DNA of 5,052 bases, taken from contig JASHYD010001101.1 in assembly GCA_030043175.1 (NCBI GenBank), positions 1 to 5,052 on the forward strand. Direction: 5' to 3'. Numbering within the stretch: the stretch's first letter is position 1; each line of letters begins with the position of its first letter. The notes under the pieces were generated by a model. It did no database searches. It was given only the letters and a program-made list of their open reading frames with translations, and was not told where the DNA came from. Shown piece by piece: positions 1 through 5,052 of the stretch. The stretch comes from Xanthobacteraceae bacterium. Its GTDB lineage: Bacteria; Pseudomonadota; Alphaproteobacteria; Rhizobiales; Xanthobacteraceae. Made by a program: the position numbers and the translations under genes.

Positions 1-104
1 GCCTTGGCGGCGACCTGGTTGGGATTCGGCTGGCCTTGTTGCGCTACTGCCGGCGCGATCAGGGCACTGGATGCTAACAGGAGCATACCTAATCTGGTTC
101 TCAT
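1..104 (-). CDS. Exported protein, N-terminal part only (runs off left edge)
   Basis: An open frame starts at ATG 104-102 on the minus strand and continues without a stop to the window edge, giving 34 full codons. The product begins MRTRLGMLLLASSALIAPAV, then AQQGQPNPNQVAAK. This is a textbook Sec signal peptide: Arg at residues 2 and 4, a hydrophobic core at about 5-17, and a likely cleavage after AVA at residue 21. The mature start is Gln/Asn/Pro-rich, like a flexible linker. The start is fixed by a strong ribosome binding site, AAGGAG at 118-113, with 8 nt to the ATG. The product is periplasmic, outer-membrane or secreted. Too little is visible to name a family. The next gene on the same strand ends at 659, more than 500 bp upstream, so this gene probably has its own promoter. 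Confidence 0.8.
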   Translation of the reverse strand, partial: MRTRLGMLLLASSALIAPAVAQQGQPNPNQVAAK

Positions 105-118
105 ACGGTTCTCTCCTT

Positions 119-461
119 GTGAAATGGAGCCCCACGCAGAATGGCTATGTGACCGGGCAGTTTGCCTCGCGTTGGGACCCCTGTGTGTTTCCCCGGCCTC
201 GGACCTCCGCTCCAACAAGACAACACCGCAACGGCCATAGCCTCCTCCCCACACGAATGGCCGCCATACGGCGGATTGTCGTGGAGCGGAATTCAGGATG
301 TTCGCCCGTCGTGGGCATTGACGCTGCCCTAAATTCACAGGACCTCGGCACGTCCGGCTGGCAGCTCAAAAGACGAATCTATGCGGGCCCCCTCGCTTAA
401 CAACTAAAACTGCAAATTAGCTTCGTGTAATCCCTATCGCGCTCCGCAATAATAATTTACG
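119..461. other. Gene-poor stretch upstream of the left-edge gene
   Basis: About 340 bp with no convincing gene. Frames that are open here on either strand have no ribosome binding site and read as arginine/serine/proline-rich shadow peptides. A short inverted repeat, CCGCC-N4-GGCGG, lies at 261-274. Base composition changes from GC-rich (to about 395) to clearly AT-richer (about 400-600). The promoter of the minus-strand gene at 1-104 should lie here, but I could not pick a convincing -35/-10 pair. Confidence 0.5.
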
Positions 462-662
462 TTAGCGCTCTGAGAAGTTCAAGACAATACCAACAATACA
501 CGTCTGCGATGTGCCAGTTTGAAAGTTCCCCCAAGTACGTTGTCCGCGCCAACTAGCAAGTCTTTCAACTAACTTTGCCCAATAGTCATAGGGAATTCCG
601 ACGATCCGTAAATGCAAGATCAGCCCTATCACTAGGGCTGATCCGACAAGCAATTCACTCAT
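462..662 (-). CDS. Possible small membrane protein overlapping the stop of the upstream gene
   Basis: A 66-residue minus-strand frame whose ATG (662-660) overlaps the TGA (661-659) of the upstream secreted-protein gene as ATGA, the arrangement used in translational coupling. It begins MSELLVGSALVIGLILHLRI, a good single membrane helix at about residues 4-18. A plausible soluble stretch follows, with PYDYWAKLVERLASW at about 24-38. Against it: third codon positions are not GC-rich, unlike the neighbour. The hydrophobic segment is also encoded by a perfect 11-bp hairpin that is more simply a terminator, and the last 25 residues are featureless. It may be a real coupled small protein, a remnant, or chance. 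Confidence 0.3.
   Translation of the reverse strand: MSELLVGSALVIGLILHLRIVGIPYDYWAKLVERLASWRGQRTWGNFQTGTSQTCIVGIVLNFSER
618..643 (-). terminator. Perfect 11-bp hairpin just downstream of the secreted-protein gene
   Basis: GATCAGCCCTA (618-628), loop TCAC (629-632) and TAGGGCTGATC (633-643) form a perfect 11-bp stem with a 4-nt loop. It lies 15 bp past the stop of the minus-strand gene at 659-1141, the expected place for an intrinsic terminator. In the minus direction the stem is followed by TTGCATTTA, so the T-tract is poor and termination may be partial. The hairpin also lies inside the possible coupled ORF at 462-662. Confidence 0.5.
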
Positions 663-1141
663 TTTTTCAGGTTCAGGGTGATATCGTTGTAAACTTCCGC
701 CCCGCCACCGGGCATCGCTTGCACACGGTAGCCGGTCAGCGACCCGGTGCCGGTAGCCCCGGCAAACCTGCCTTTACCGCCCAGGATCGTCAGGTTGCCC
801 TTTAGGTCGGCCCTGTCGCCTTTCATGGTGCTCTCAACGTCATTCCTGATCCACAGCACTGAGCCGTCGCCGTAATTAATGCTGCCGTAGACCTTCACAG
901 GGCCGCTGCCATTGGTGAAGTCTAGGTCGGCGACAAACTGTGTCGTGGCAATGCTACCATCCGGTAGCATTGCCAATCCGGTTGCGCGCGCGATTCCCAA
1001 TGCGTGCCCGGCGACATCACCAACTTCTTGGCTTTGCAGCAAAGTGACGTGATAGACGACACGGTGCTTGAGCGCTTCGTCCGCAAGAGCGCCGCTTACT
1101 GAAAGGGAACACAGGGCGGCAGATAGCAGTAGTCTTTTCAT
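659..1141 (-). CDS. Secreted allene-oxide-cyclase/dirigent-like beta-barrel protein
   Basis: A complete 160-residue protein. Residues 1-20 (MKRLLLSAALCSLSVSGALA) are a Sec signal peptide with likely cleavage ALA|DE, so the mature protein of about 140 residues is periplasmic or secreted. The rest alternates short beta-type strands. It contains a GGKGRFAGATGTG block at about 121-133, close to the GGTGxFAGAxG signature of allene-oxide-cyclase and dirigent-type barrels, preceded by charged and turn-rich strands (VYGSINYGDGSVLW at about 84-97). Bacterial members of this fold are mostly uncharacterised, so no reaction is claimed. The start is supported by AGGAG at 1154-1150, 8 nt before the ATG. 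GC-rich third positions support coding. A candidate promoter lies at 1213-1241. The gene ends just before a strong hairpin (618-643). Codons of about residues 56-66 contain a perfect 13-bp inverted repeat (946-975). The family call is by motif recognition only. Confidence 0.85.
   Translation of the reverse strand: MKRLLLSAALCSLSVSGALADEALKHRVVYHVTLLQSQEVGDVAGHALGIARATGLAMLPDGSIATTQFVADLDFTNGSGPVKVYGSINYGDGSVLWIRNDVESTMKGDRADLKGNLTILGGKGRFAGATGTGSLTGYRVQAMPGGGAEVYNDITLNLKK
946..975. repeat. Perfect 13-bp inverted repeat inside a coding sequence
   Basis: TGGCAATGCTACC (946-958), a 4-nt spacer ATCC (959-962) and GGTAGCATTGCCA (963-975) are exact reverse complements. The repeat lies wholly inside the gene for the secreted beta-barrel protein, where it encodes the segment LAMLPDGSIA. 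In mRNA it would form a strong hairpin about 170-195 nt after the start codon. Confidence 0.9.
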
Positions 1142-1149
1142 TGTATTTT

Positions 1150-1154
1150 CTCCT
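1150..1154 (-). promoter_or_regulatory. Ribosome binding site of the secreted beta-barrel gene
   Basis: On the minus strand AGGAG (1154-1150) lies 8 nt upstream of the ATG at 1141-1139, which settles the start of this signal-peptide protein. Confidence 0.75.
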
Positions 1155-1209
1155 GGCGAGCCAATCCCGCCCCCTGCCGGTCACATGGGTAGGCAGATGG
1201 TCGGGATCG

Positions 1210-1241
1210 ATTAACATAGAATTAACATTATGTAGGGTCTA
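1210..1241 (-). promoter_or_regulatory. Candidate promoter with an 11-bp-phased direct repeat
   Basis: Read on the minus strand, TAGACC (1241-1236) and TATGTT (1218-1213) are spaced by 17 nt and each match 4 of 6 positions of the sigma-70 -35 and -10 consensus. The expected 5' leader is about 65 nt. The same stretch has two exact copies of ATTAACAT (plus strand 1210-1217 and 1221-1228), 11 bp apart start to start and so on the same helix face. That spacing is typical of tandem regulator half-sites, and here it would overlap the -10 region. This AT-rich island stands out from GC-rich flanks. Confidence 0.35.
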
Positions 1242-1700
1242 CCCCTCGCCGGTGTCGCGCGGCAGCGCCGCGGCCAGGTCGAGCAAGAGCGCAGCGACAA
1301 GCACGAACCATCACAGACGGTCTCGCTGTCGCGGCTTGTAGATCGACGCGCGGATATTTCACCTTGACGATCGCCTCGACCATTTGCGCCATATCCAAGC
1401 GATCGATCATGGTTTTGTGACGCTCTCTCGCGTGAGGAGCACACTTTCCGCGGGTACGTCCCGCAGTCGCGTTGCCGTGCCATGTGAGAGCATGCCTCAG
1501 TTCTTCCTGAACTGCACCGGCCGCAAGGCGTCCTTGAAATTGTGATGTAGAAGATGAGCCCCTTGCGTCGCTTTTCAGGATTCGAGATGTGAAATGCGTA
1601 CGCTTGTGCTCGCCAACACATAGGCGCCGATAGCGCTCGCCTATTGTCCCCGGCGTTCGAGGCGAAATCCCACCTTTCGCTCCGCTCTAATATAAAACGT
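1242..1700. other. Gene-poor stretch
   Basis: About 460 bp without a supportable gene. The best frame is minus-strand 1410-1228, starting MIDRLDMAQMVEAIVKVKYP. Its first 30 residues look protein-like, but it has no ribosome binding site, its second half is Arg/Ala-rich shadow sequence, and it runs into the candidate promoter of the gene at 659-1141. An open frame continues upstream of that ATG to about 1570, so a decayed minus-strand gene is possible. A run TAATATAAAA (1688-1697) just before the plus-strand gene at 1719 may hold its -10 region, but no matching -35 is evident. Confidence 0.4.
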
Positions 1701-1718
1701 CAACTCATGGAGTGCCCA

Positions 1719-2372
1719 ATGACTATCTATGGTCCACTCGCTTCGCTATCCGAGGACCGGGCTCTAAGTCTCCAACCGCCAAGTGACTCCAGGATTTCAG
1801 TAACGACTGAAGGCGGCCATCCTCGGATCGTCGTTCCGCATGGAAACGATAGTCCGATGCGTTATTTTGTGGGCCTGTTCTCGCTGGCATGGCTCGGCGT
1901 ATAGTTGGCTGGCATCAGCAGTGTGGTCTCGAAGCTGTCGTCCGGCCAAGCCGATGCCATCCTCGTCTTCTGGCTCCCTGGCTGGACGCTGGCCGGCGCC
2001 TTCGCGGTGTATTTGGCCTATCGATCGTTTCGACCCTCCGTGCCAGAGTCGCTGAGGCCGATGCCGAACAGCGTGACGTGGGACTCCGGGATTCCCCCGC
2101 TGCAGGCCTATGGCTCCCGAAAAGATTATTGGAAATCTGTATTTCCAAAAAGGACACGCGTGGAGCTTGATTGGCGGAAACTTCACTCGCTGCACCTGAG
2201 AGAAACCAATGATGGAAATCGCCTTACAGTCGATACCGACGCCGTGCGTCTCAATATAGCGCAATCCGCCAGCGAGATTGAACGTGAATGGCTCTATCAA
2301 CTGCTAGCGACTCACTATTCCCTGCCATTGGAACAGCGGAACGCGCGGGATGGATGCACTCGTGCGGAATAG
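1719..2372 (+). pseudogene. Two-helix membrane protein gene interrupted by an in-frame TAG
   Basis: One continuous reading frame of 217 codons plus stop, broken only by TAG at 1902-1904 (codon 62). Start ATG 1719 is preceded by GGAG (1709-1712) with a 6-nt spacer. Residues 1-47 are hydrophilic (MTIYGPLASLSEDRALSL...). A first membrane helix spans about 48-70 (MRYFVGLFSLAWLGV, stop, LAGISSVV) and a second about 80-102 (AILVFWLPGWTLAGAFAVYL). Residues about 115-203 form a soluble domain with beta-type strands (KRTRVELDWRKLHSLHLRE) and a terminal helix (SASEIEREWLYQLL). Two N-terminal helices followed by such a domain resemble bacterial PH-like membrane proteins, but that is inference. The stop falls within helix 1, where a Trp would fit (TGG to TAG). 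Codon 63, TTG, has no ribosome binding site, so re-initiation is unlikely. The frame being intact on both sides points to a recent lesion, suppression, or a base error. I associate the sequence style with Bradyrhizobium hypothetical proteins. Confidence 0.8.
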
Positions 2373-2401
2373 CACTATGCGCCCTAGCGCCCAAGCCCGT
2401 G

Positions 2402-2611
2402 ATGGGCGGCGTTCCGATAACGGAGGCACCCTGTCCGGATCACCTGTTCCACATCTCGCTCCTCTCCCGCTGCACGGCGATGCTGGCGGGATTGCGGACC
2501 TTGATCCAGACGCGGCACGGACCGGATCGATACGTACCATCGATCTTCTTCGATATCGATGCCCTCAGCAGGCTAGGGACGTATTCTGCAAGTGCTTGCG
2601 TGTGGGCCTGA
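2402..2611 (+). CDS. Weak hypothetical ORF or coding remnant
   Basis: A 69-residue plus-strand frame from ATG 2402, just after the interrupted membrane-protein gene. Residues about 11-55 (CPDHLFHISLLSRCTAMLAG and on to DALSRLG) use GC-rich third positions and include an amphipathic helix-like stretch, so this part may once have been coding. There is no ribosome binding site, the frame stays open upstream of the ATG back to 2288, and the last dozen residues look like drift. I do not recognise a family. It may be a remnant of a larger gene or a chance frame. Confidence 0.2.
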   Translation: MGGVPITEAPCPDHLFHISLLSRCTAMLAGLRTLIQTRHGPDRYVPSIFFDIDALSRLGTYSASACVWA

Positions 2612-2961
2612 GCAACGAAGCACCACCGCTGCAATACTGTTTGGTGAGGCGATGACGAAGGTTTGGCCCTGCGATAAGGTGCCATAACTGATCTTCTCGA
2701 ACCTTAATTTGCGTCAACAATAAACCCTTCAGAAATTGTCTGCACGTCTTATTGCACAATCTTTAGGATCGCGGCTATCGTCTTCTAGCGTGCCCCGCCG
2801 GCGTCAGAGAGTCAGCGGGCTGTTGCTAGGGCTGGCGGCTCGAAATAATCAGCCGCGAGTGAGGTAGCTCACGTTTCTACCAATGCAGAGTGGACCATAC
2901 TGGAGCTCAAGGGCGGAAGCTGCGACAACGGAGCATTCTGCTTGTCGGGAGTCATATCATC
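2612..2961. other. Non-coding stretch upstream of the repeat-protein gene
   Basis: About 350 bp with no supportable gene. It holds two short inverted repeats: GCGGCT (2835-2840) with AGCCGC (2851-2856), and GTGAG (2859-2863) with CTCAC (2868-2872), the latter 90 bp before the next start codon and possibly an operator. The segment 2700-2765 is AT-richer and is the likeliest promoter location, but no clear -35/-10 pair was found. Confidence 0.4.
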
Positions 2962-3957
2962 ATGAGCCAACCCGTAGGCTTTACCGAAACGCCGGTATAC
3001 ACGCTGTCGGCGGGGGAAACAGCGACCCTCTCGACATGGTGGCTGGGCGTTATCGGCACGCCTGGTGTCGGGTACCGCCACGCCGTGACGCTTACCGATG
3101 ACAACAGCCGAGATACCGGTGTCGGGTATGGCAACGAGTGGACCGGCCGAAGCGGGAGTGACCCTAATCAGTACATAGCCAACATAGATGTCACCAATAC
3201 GTCCGACGCGACCGTCGCCTATCAGGCCCCGCTGATGGCGGTACCCTTTCAGGGTGGCCAGATAGGAGGCGTCTCATTTGTTGAATCGGCGATCTTCACG
3301 GTCGCTCCAGGCTCACCAGTCCTCATATCGTGCGCTTGGGATTTAATGCAGCCGGGGTACTGGTGGCGGGCAGCCGTCAGTCTCATTGAAGGTGGTGGGG
3401 GCGTTGCAGCCGGCGGCGTTTCTTACGGGAATGAGTGGAGCGGGCTCGGTTTGAGTGGCGAATTCTTCCTGAATATAGACGTCACGAATACGTCGACCGT
3501 CCTCAACAACGTTTTAGGGTTCCGTACCAATTATATCCAGCTGCCTTTTATTCCTATTGCACCAGGGTTTACTCCCGTGGGCACGGTCGGGGTAGGGGGA
3601 AGCTTCCCGTCGACCGTCTTTACGCTGGCGCCGTCGCCCCTTGTCGACGGACAGTATCAGCCGACGATTTTTAGTTGGAATCTGCAAGGCATCGGAAAGT
3701 GGTTCCGATACGGCATTTTTATTACCGAAGAAAATGCTCCCGGCGCGGGTCTCAACTATGTCAATGAATGGACGGGTTACGACGTCGAGGAAGCCTACGA
3801 GGCAAACATTGATCTGATCAATAAGTCGAACGAAATCGTTCGGGTCATGGCCGTCGCGTCTCCGGCAACCACTCCCCACCAAATCGATCACAGAACGCCT
3901 CTGCGTCCTCCGGCTTGTCAAAACAGAACACCACGAGGTCAACATCTGCGCGGCTGA
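2962..3957 (+). CDS. Three-repeat, beta-rich protein of unknown family with a suspect C-terminus
   Basis: 331 residues from ATG 2962, preceded by GGGAG (2947-2951) with a 10-nt spacer. A GTG at 2890 would add 24 unpersuasive residues. Three diverged repeats of about 90 residues are visible: about 9-96, 109-196 and 218-300. Each has an aromatic strand pair ([50 protein letters not shown]), then a Y(G/V)NEW(T/S)G motif (NEW at 58-60, 157-159, 268-270), then NID(V/L)(T/I)N(T/K)S (NID at 74, 171, 282). Repeats 1 and 2 finish with a strand ending in PF (95-96, 195-196). Repeat 3 lacks that ending. From about residue 294 the sequence is Pro/Arg/Thr/His-rich and is the antisense of the convergent gene at 3845-4114. 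There is no signal peptide or membrane helix. The Trp/Tyr/Gly/Asn-rich pattern suggests tandem beta-sandwich modules, perhaps for binding, but no function can be assigned. Confidence 0.75.
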   Translation: MSQPVGFTETPVYTLSAGETATLSTWWLGVIGTPGVGYRHAVTLTDDNSRDTGVGYGNEWTGRSGSDPNQYIANIDVTNTSDATVAYQAPLMAVPFQGGQIGGVSFVESAIFTVAPGSPVLISCAWDLMQPGYWWRAAVSLIEGGGGVAAGGVSYGNEWSGLGLSGEFFLNIDVTNTSTVLNNVLGFRTNYIQLPFIPIAPGFTPVGTVGVGGSFPSTVFTLAPSPLVDGQYQPTIFSWNLQGIGKWFRYGIFITEENAPGAGLNYVNEWTGYDVEEAYEANIDLINKSNEIVRVMAVASPATTPHQIDHRTPLRPPACQNRTPRGQHLRG

Positions 3958-4114
3958 CGGAATAGGTAAGCGGCGCGACCGAAAGGGCGCTCGCAAAGCC
4001 ACGCACGACCTCGCTGTTTTTGAGGCCGCGCACCTTGTCGGCTGACAGCGCAACGTGGTGGGGCCAATTGCGGCGCAGGTCTGGGCGGATGATCTCGCCC
4101 TTACGGTACGTCAT
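3845..4114 (-). CDS. Small conserved-looking hypothetical protein
   Basis: 89 residues from ATG 4114-4112, starting [20 protein letters not shown]. The N-terminus is basic, the middle (about 21-47) has two helix-like stretches, and the C-terminus (about 57-84) is a strand-helix-strand unit, [20 protein letters not shown] then FGGEWLP. The clean amphipathic pattern and GC-rich third positions mark it as the real frame here. That makes the overlapping plus-strand tail (3845-3957) the shadow. No strong ribosome binding site precedes it. Its ATG lies 4 nt after the stop of the frameshifted gene upstream (TGA 4121-4119), so it was probably translationally coupled to it. I associate this type with Bradyrhizobium/Rhodopseudomonas hypothetical proteins, unverified. 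Function unknown. Confidence 0.7.
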   Translation of the reverse strand: MTYRKGEIIRPDLRRNWPHHVALSADKVRGLKNSEVVRGFASALSVAPLTYSVSRADVDLVVFCFDKPEDAEAFCDRFGGEWLPETRRP

Positions 4115-4118
4115 CGCT

Positions 4119-4374
4119 TCACTCTAGGCCGGCGTCGGTGATCTTGATTCGAGTGACCGCGACCCGCTCGCCGGCAGCGATCACGATCTCGCGCTGTACT
4201 GTTGCGAGCCGGGCGTGGCCGAGGCCGACGAGCGTTCTGAGTGAGAACCCGTGACCGTGCATGAAGGCTTGGGTGGCGCCGTGCGGATCGCTGGCTAGCA
4301 GCTCGAGTGCCTCGGCGTGCTCTCGAAGTGAGAGGCCGCCTTCGTCGCGCGAACGTCTGTTCGAATCGAGGCAT
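4119..4374 (-). pseudogene. Frameshifted small hypothetical gene, upstream partner of the 3845-4114 gene
   Basis: A good coding frame on the minus strand ends at TGA 4121-4119 and reads DEGGLSLREHAEALELLASD, then PHGATQAFMHGHGFSLRTLV, and finishes [12 protein letters not shown]. Followed upstream it has no ATG, GTG or TTG before an in-frame TAA near 4384, so it lacks a start. In another frame, ATG 4374-4372 gives MPRFEQTFA, which joins DEGGLSL if one base is removed (or two added) near 4345-4350. The repaired product would be about 84 residues. It is a soluble helix-rich protein with a C-terminal beta hairpin. It sits 4 nt before the next minus-strand gene, so the two formed an operon. The long open frame at 4518-4111 is an Arg-rich shadow. 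Either the 5' end is damaged or a base is wrong. Confidence 0.6.
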
Positions 4375-4503
4375 CTGCGGACGGTTTAACCACCGCGTTG
4401 ATTGACGGCTTGCGACTAGAGCGGGCAAGGCGCATGTTCCCACAACGTCATCGGGTACGATGCCCGTCATGAGCGCAATCACCAATACCATGAATCTGGC
4501 GGC

Positions 4504-4539
4504 GGAACCCCTTGGCATTCCATGGAAAGGGTTCCATGG
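4504..4539. repeat. Nested inverted and direct repeats at a start region
   Basis: GGAACCC (4504-4510) and GGGTTCC (4529-4535) are inverted copies 18 nt apart. Between and beyond them, TTCCATGG occurs at 4518-4525 and again at 4532-4539. The first copy is part of a perfect 10-bp palindrome, TTCCATGGAA (4518-4527). The elements cover the ribosome binding site and ATG (4536) of the downstream plus-strand ORF, so a hairpin here could affect its translation. Confidence 0.6.
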
Positions 4540-4756
4540 CTACGATATTCACTGCGCAGGAAATTCTCACGTTGGCCGGATCGACTGGGGCCGCGGCGTG
4601 TCATAGCCGCTTGACCACTCACGGTCCTTGCAAACCGACCTCCGCATAGCATCCCGCATCCTGAGATCGATGCTCGCCAAGATCGATGCTGCCGCCGCCA
4701 AGGCCGGCAAGACGACGGAATTGCCGGCGAATCTTCGGGTCGCGGTGGAGGACTGA
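4536..4756 (+). pseudogene. Small hypothetical gene, apparently frameshifted
   Basis: ATG 4536 follows GGAAAGGG (4524-4531) by 4 nt, and the frame begins MATIFTAQEILTLAGSTGAA with GC-rich third positions. It ends at TAG 4647. A second frame, open from 4607 to TGA 4754-4756, carries convincing coding sequence, LQTDLRIASRILRSMLAKID then AAAAKAGKTTELPANLRVAV. Joining them with one missing base (or two extra) in about 4600-4645 gives a 73-residue, mostly helical protein. In an alternative reading, ATG 4469 is in frame with the second half but hits an in-frame TAG at 4604-4606. I prefer the frameshift because of the ribosome binding site and codon pattern. The stop is directly followed by the GTG start of the next gene (TGACGTG), so the two look coupled. 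Family not recognised. Confidence 0.45.
4664..4690. repeat. 11-bp direct repeat, 16-bp period
   Basis: AGATCGATGCT occurs at 4664-4674 and 4680-4690, separated by CGCCA. It lies within the coding second half of the small plus-strand ORF (segment RSMLAKIDAA). A 16-bp period is not a multiple of three, so gain or loss of one unit would shift the frame. Confidence 0.7.
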
Positions 4757-4757
4757 C

Positions 4758-5052
4758 GTGGCGACCATCACACCGTTACGGCCCGACCGCACGAATGCGT
4801 TACGCCAACGCGCCGATCAGCACCATCGAAATGTGCGCGCTTGGTGCCCGATTGAAGTCCGGTACCGTAACGCTCGATGACCTGCGGTTGGTCGATCGTC
4901 TGATCATGGCACTGGTCAGACTATTGCCGCGTGACCCGAGTAACCAAGATTCGACGCGGCGCTTGGCTACGATTGCGGCGCTGCTTATCCACAGCAACGG
5001 AGGTGCGGCGGACCTGCAAAGGACAGGAGTTGGGAACGTGGGAACAATCGCA
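4758..5052 (+). pseudogene. Hypothetical gene with an apparent early frameshift, runs off right edge
   Basis: GTG 4758 has GGAG at 4747-4750 (7-nt spacer) and lies 1 nt after the previous stop. It reads VATITPLRPDRT and then Arg/His-rich sequence ending at TGA 4878. From ATG 4795, one base out of phase, a frame with GC-rich third positions stays open to the edge: MRYANAPISTIEMCALGARL, then LKSGTVTLDDLRLVDRLIMA and LVRLLPRDPSNQDSTRRLAT (each quote overlaps the last by at most one residue). ATG 4795 has no ribosome binding site. The simplest reading is one gene starting at GTG 4758 with one extra base (or two missing) near 4790. A separate gene starting at 4795 is the alternative. The visible product is helical and soluble, at least 86 residues, and of unknown function. 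It was probably co-transcribed with the small ORF before it. Confidence 0.5.

Noticed and set aside
1211..1621. 136-residue minus-strand open frame, and the frame 1228-1410 beginning MIDRLDMAQMVEAIV
   Set aside because: The long frame is Cys/Arg/Ser-rich and lacks a ribosome binding site. The shorter one is protein-like only for its first half; at most it is a remnant.
1797..2300. 167-residue minus-strand open frame
   Set aside because: It is the antisense of the interrupted membrane-protein gene, whose plus frame has a ribosome binding site, membrane helices and better codon pattern.
2521..2565. Cluster of ATCGAT motifs
   Set aside because: Short palindromic 6-mers that are common in GC-balanced DNA, without regular spacing.
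2304..2685. Minus-strand open frames opposite 2402-2611
   Set aside because: Arg/Ser/Pro-rich, no ribosome binding sites, no recognisable motifs.
3514..4053. 179-residue minus-strand open frame
   Set aside because: It is antisense to the third repeat of the plus-strand protein and out of phase with the 89-residue minus-strand gene; Arg/Ser-rich with no start signal.
4111..4518. 135-residue minus-strand open frame
   Set aside because: Arg-rich shadow; the coding frame over 4119-4350 is one base out of phase. Only its internal ATG at 4374 is possibly meaningful.
4469..4756. Second possible in-frame TAG gene (ATG 4469, TAG 4604), suggesting amber recoding together with 1902
   Set aside because: The first half is better explained by the frame from ATG 4536, which has a ribosome binding site. 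One clear amber is not evidence of recoding.

Overview
The window looks like a GC-rich alphaproteobacterial chromosome or plasmid segment, most likely Rhizobiales of the Bradyrhizobium/Rhodopseudomonas type. That placement rests on GC-rich third codon positions, clear AGGAG-type ribosome binding sites, and several small proteins whose style I associate with that group. It is recollection, not a database match. The segment is sparsely coding, has long gene-poor stretches and contains several broken genes, so it reads as a degraded accessory region rather than a core operon.

Left part (1-1260): two minus-strand genes for exported proteins. The first runs off the left edge and shows only its signal peptide. 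The second (659-1141) is a complete 160-residue secreted protein with a GGKGRFAGATGTG motif typical of allene-oxide-cyclase/dirigent-like beta-barrels. It carries a perfect 13-bp inverted repeat inside its coding sequence. An 11-bp perfect hairpin just after its stop is either its terminator or part of a small ORF that overlaps the stop by ATGA.

Middle part (1260-2960): mostly gene-poor. The main feature is a plus-strand gene (1719-2372) for a two-helix membrane protein with a soluble C-terminal domain. It is interrupted by one in-frame TAG in the middle of the first membrane helix, with the reading frame otherwise intact on both sides. A weak plus-strand ORF follows (2402-2611).

Right-middle part (2962-3957): a plus-strand protein of unknown family made of three diverged repeats of about 90 residues, each built around W...G..(W/Y).R, Y(G/V)NEW(T/S)G and NID(V/L)(T/I)N motifs. 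Its third repeat stops matching the other two close to where a convergent minus-strand gene ends (3845). Its last 38 or so codons are the antisense of that gene, so its C-terminus looks like a junction product.

Right end (3845-5052): a minus-strand pair of small hypothetical genes 4 nt apart, the upstream one frameshifted, faces a plus-strand pair that also appears frameshifted. The second plus-strand gene runs off the right edge. One nonsense and three apparent frameshift lesions in 5 kb indicate gene decay or, less likely, poor base quality. No tRNA, rRNA, CRISPR array, transposase or integrase was recognised.
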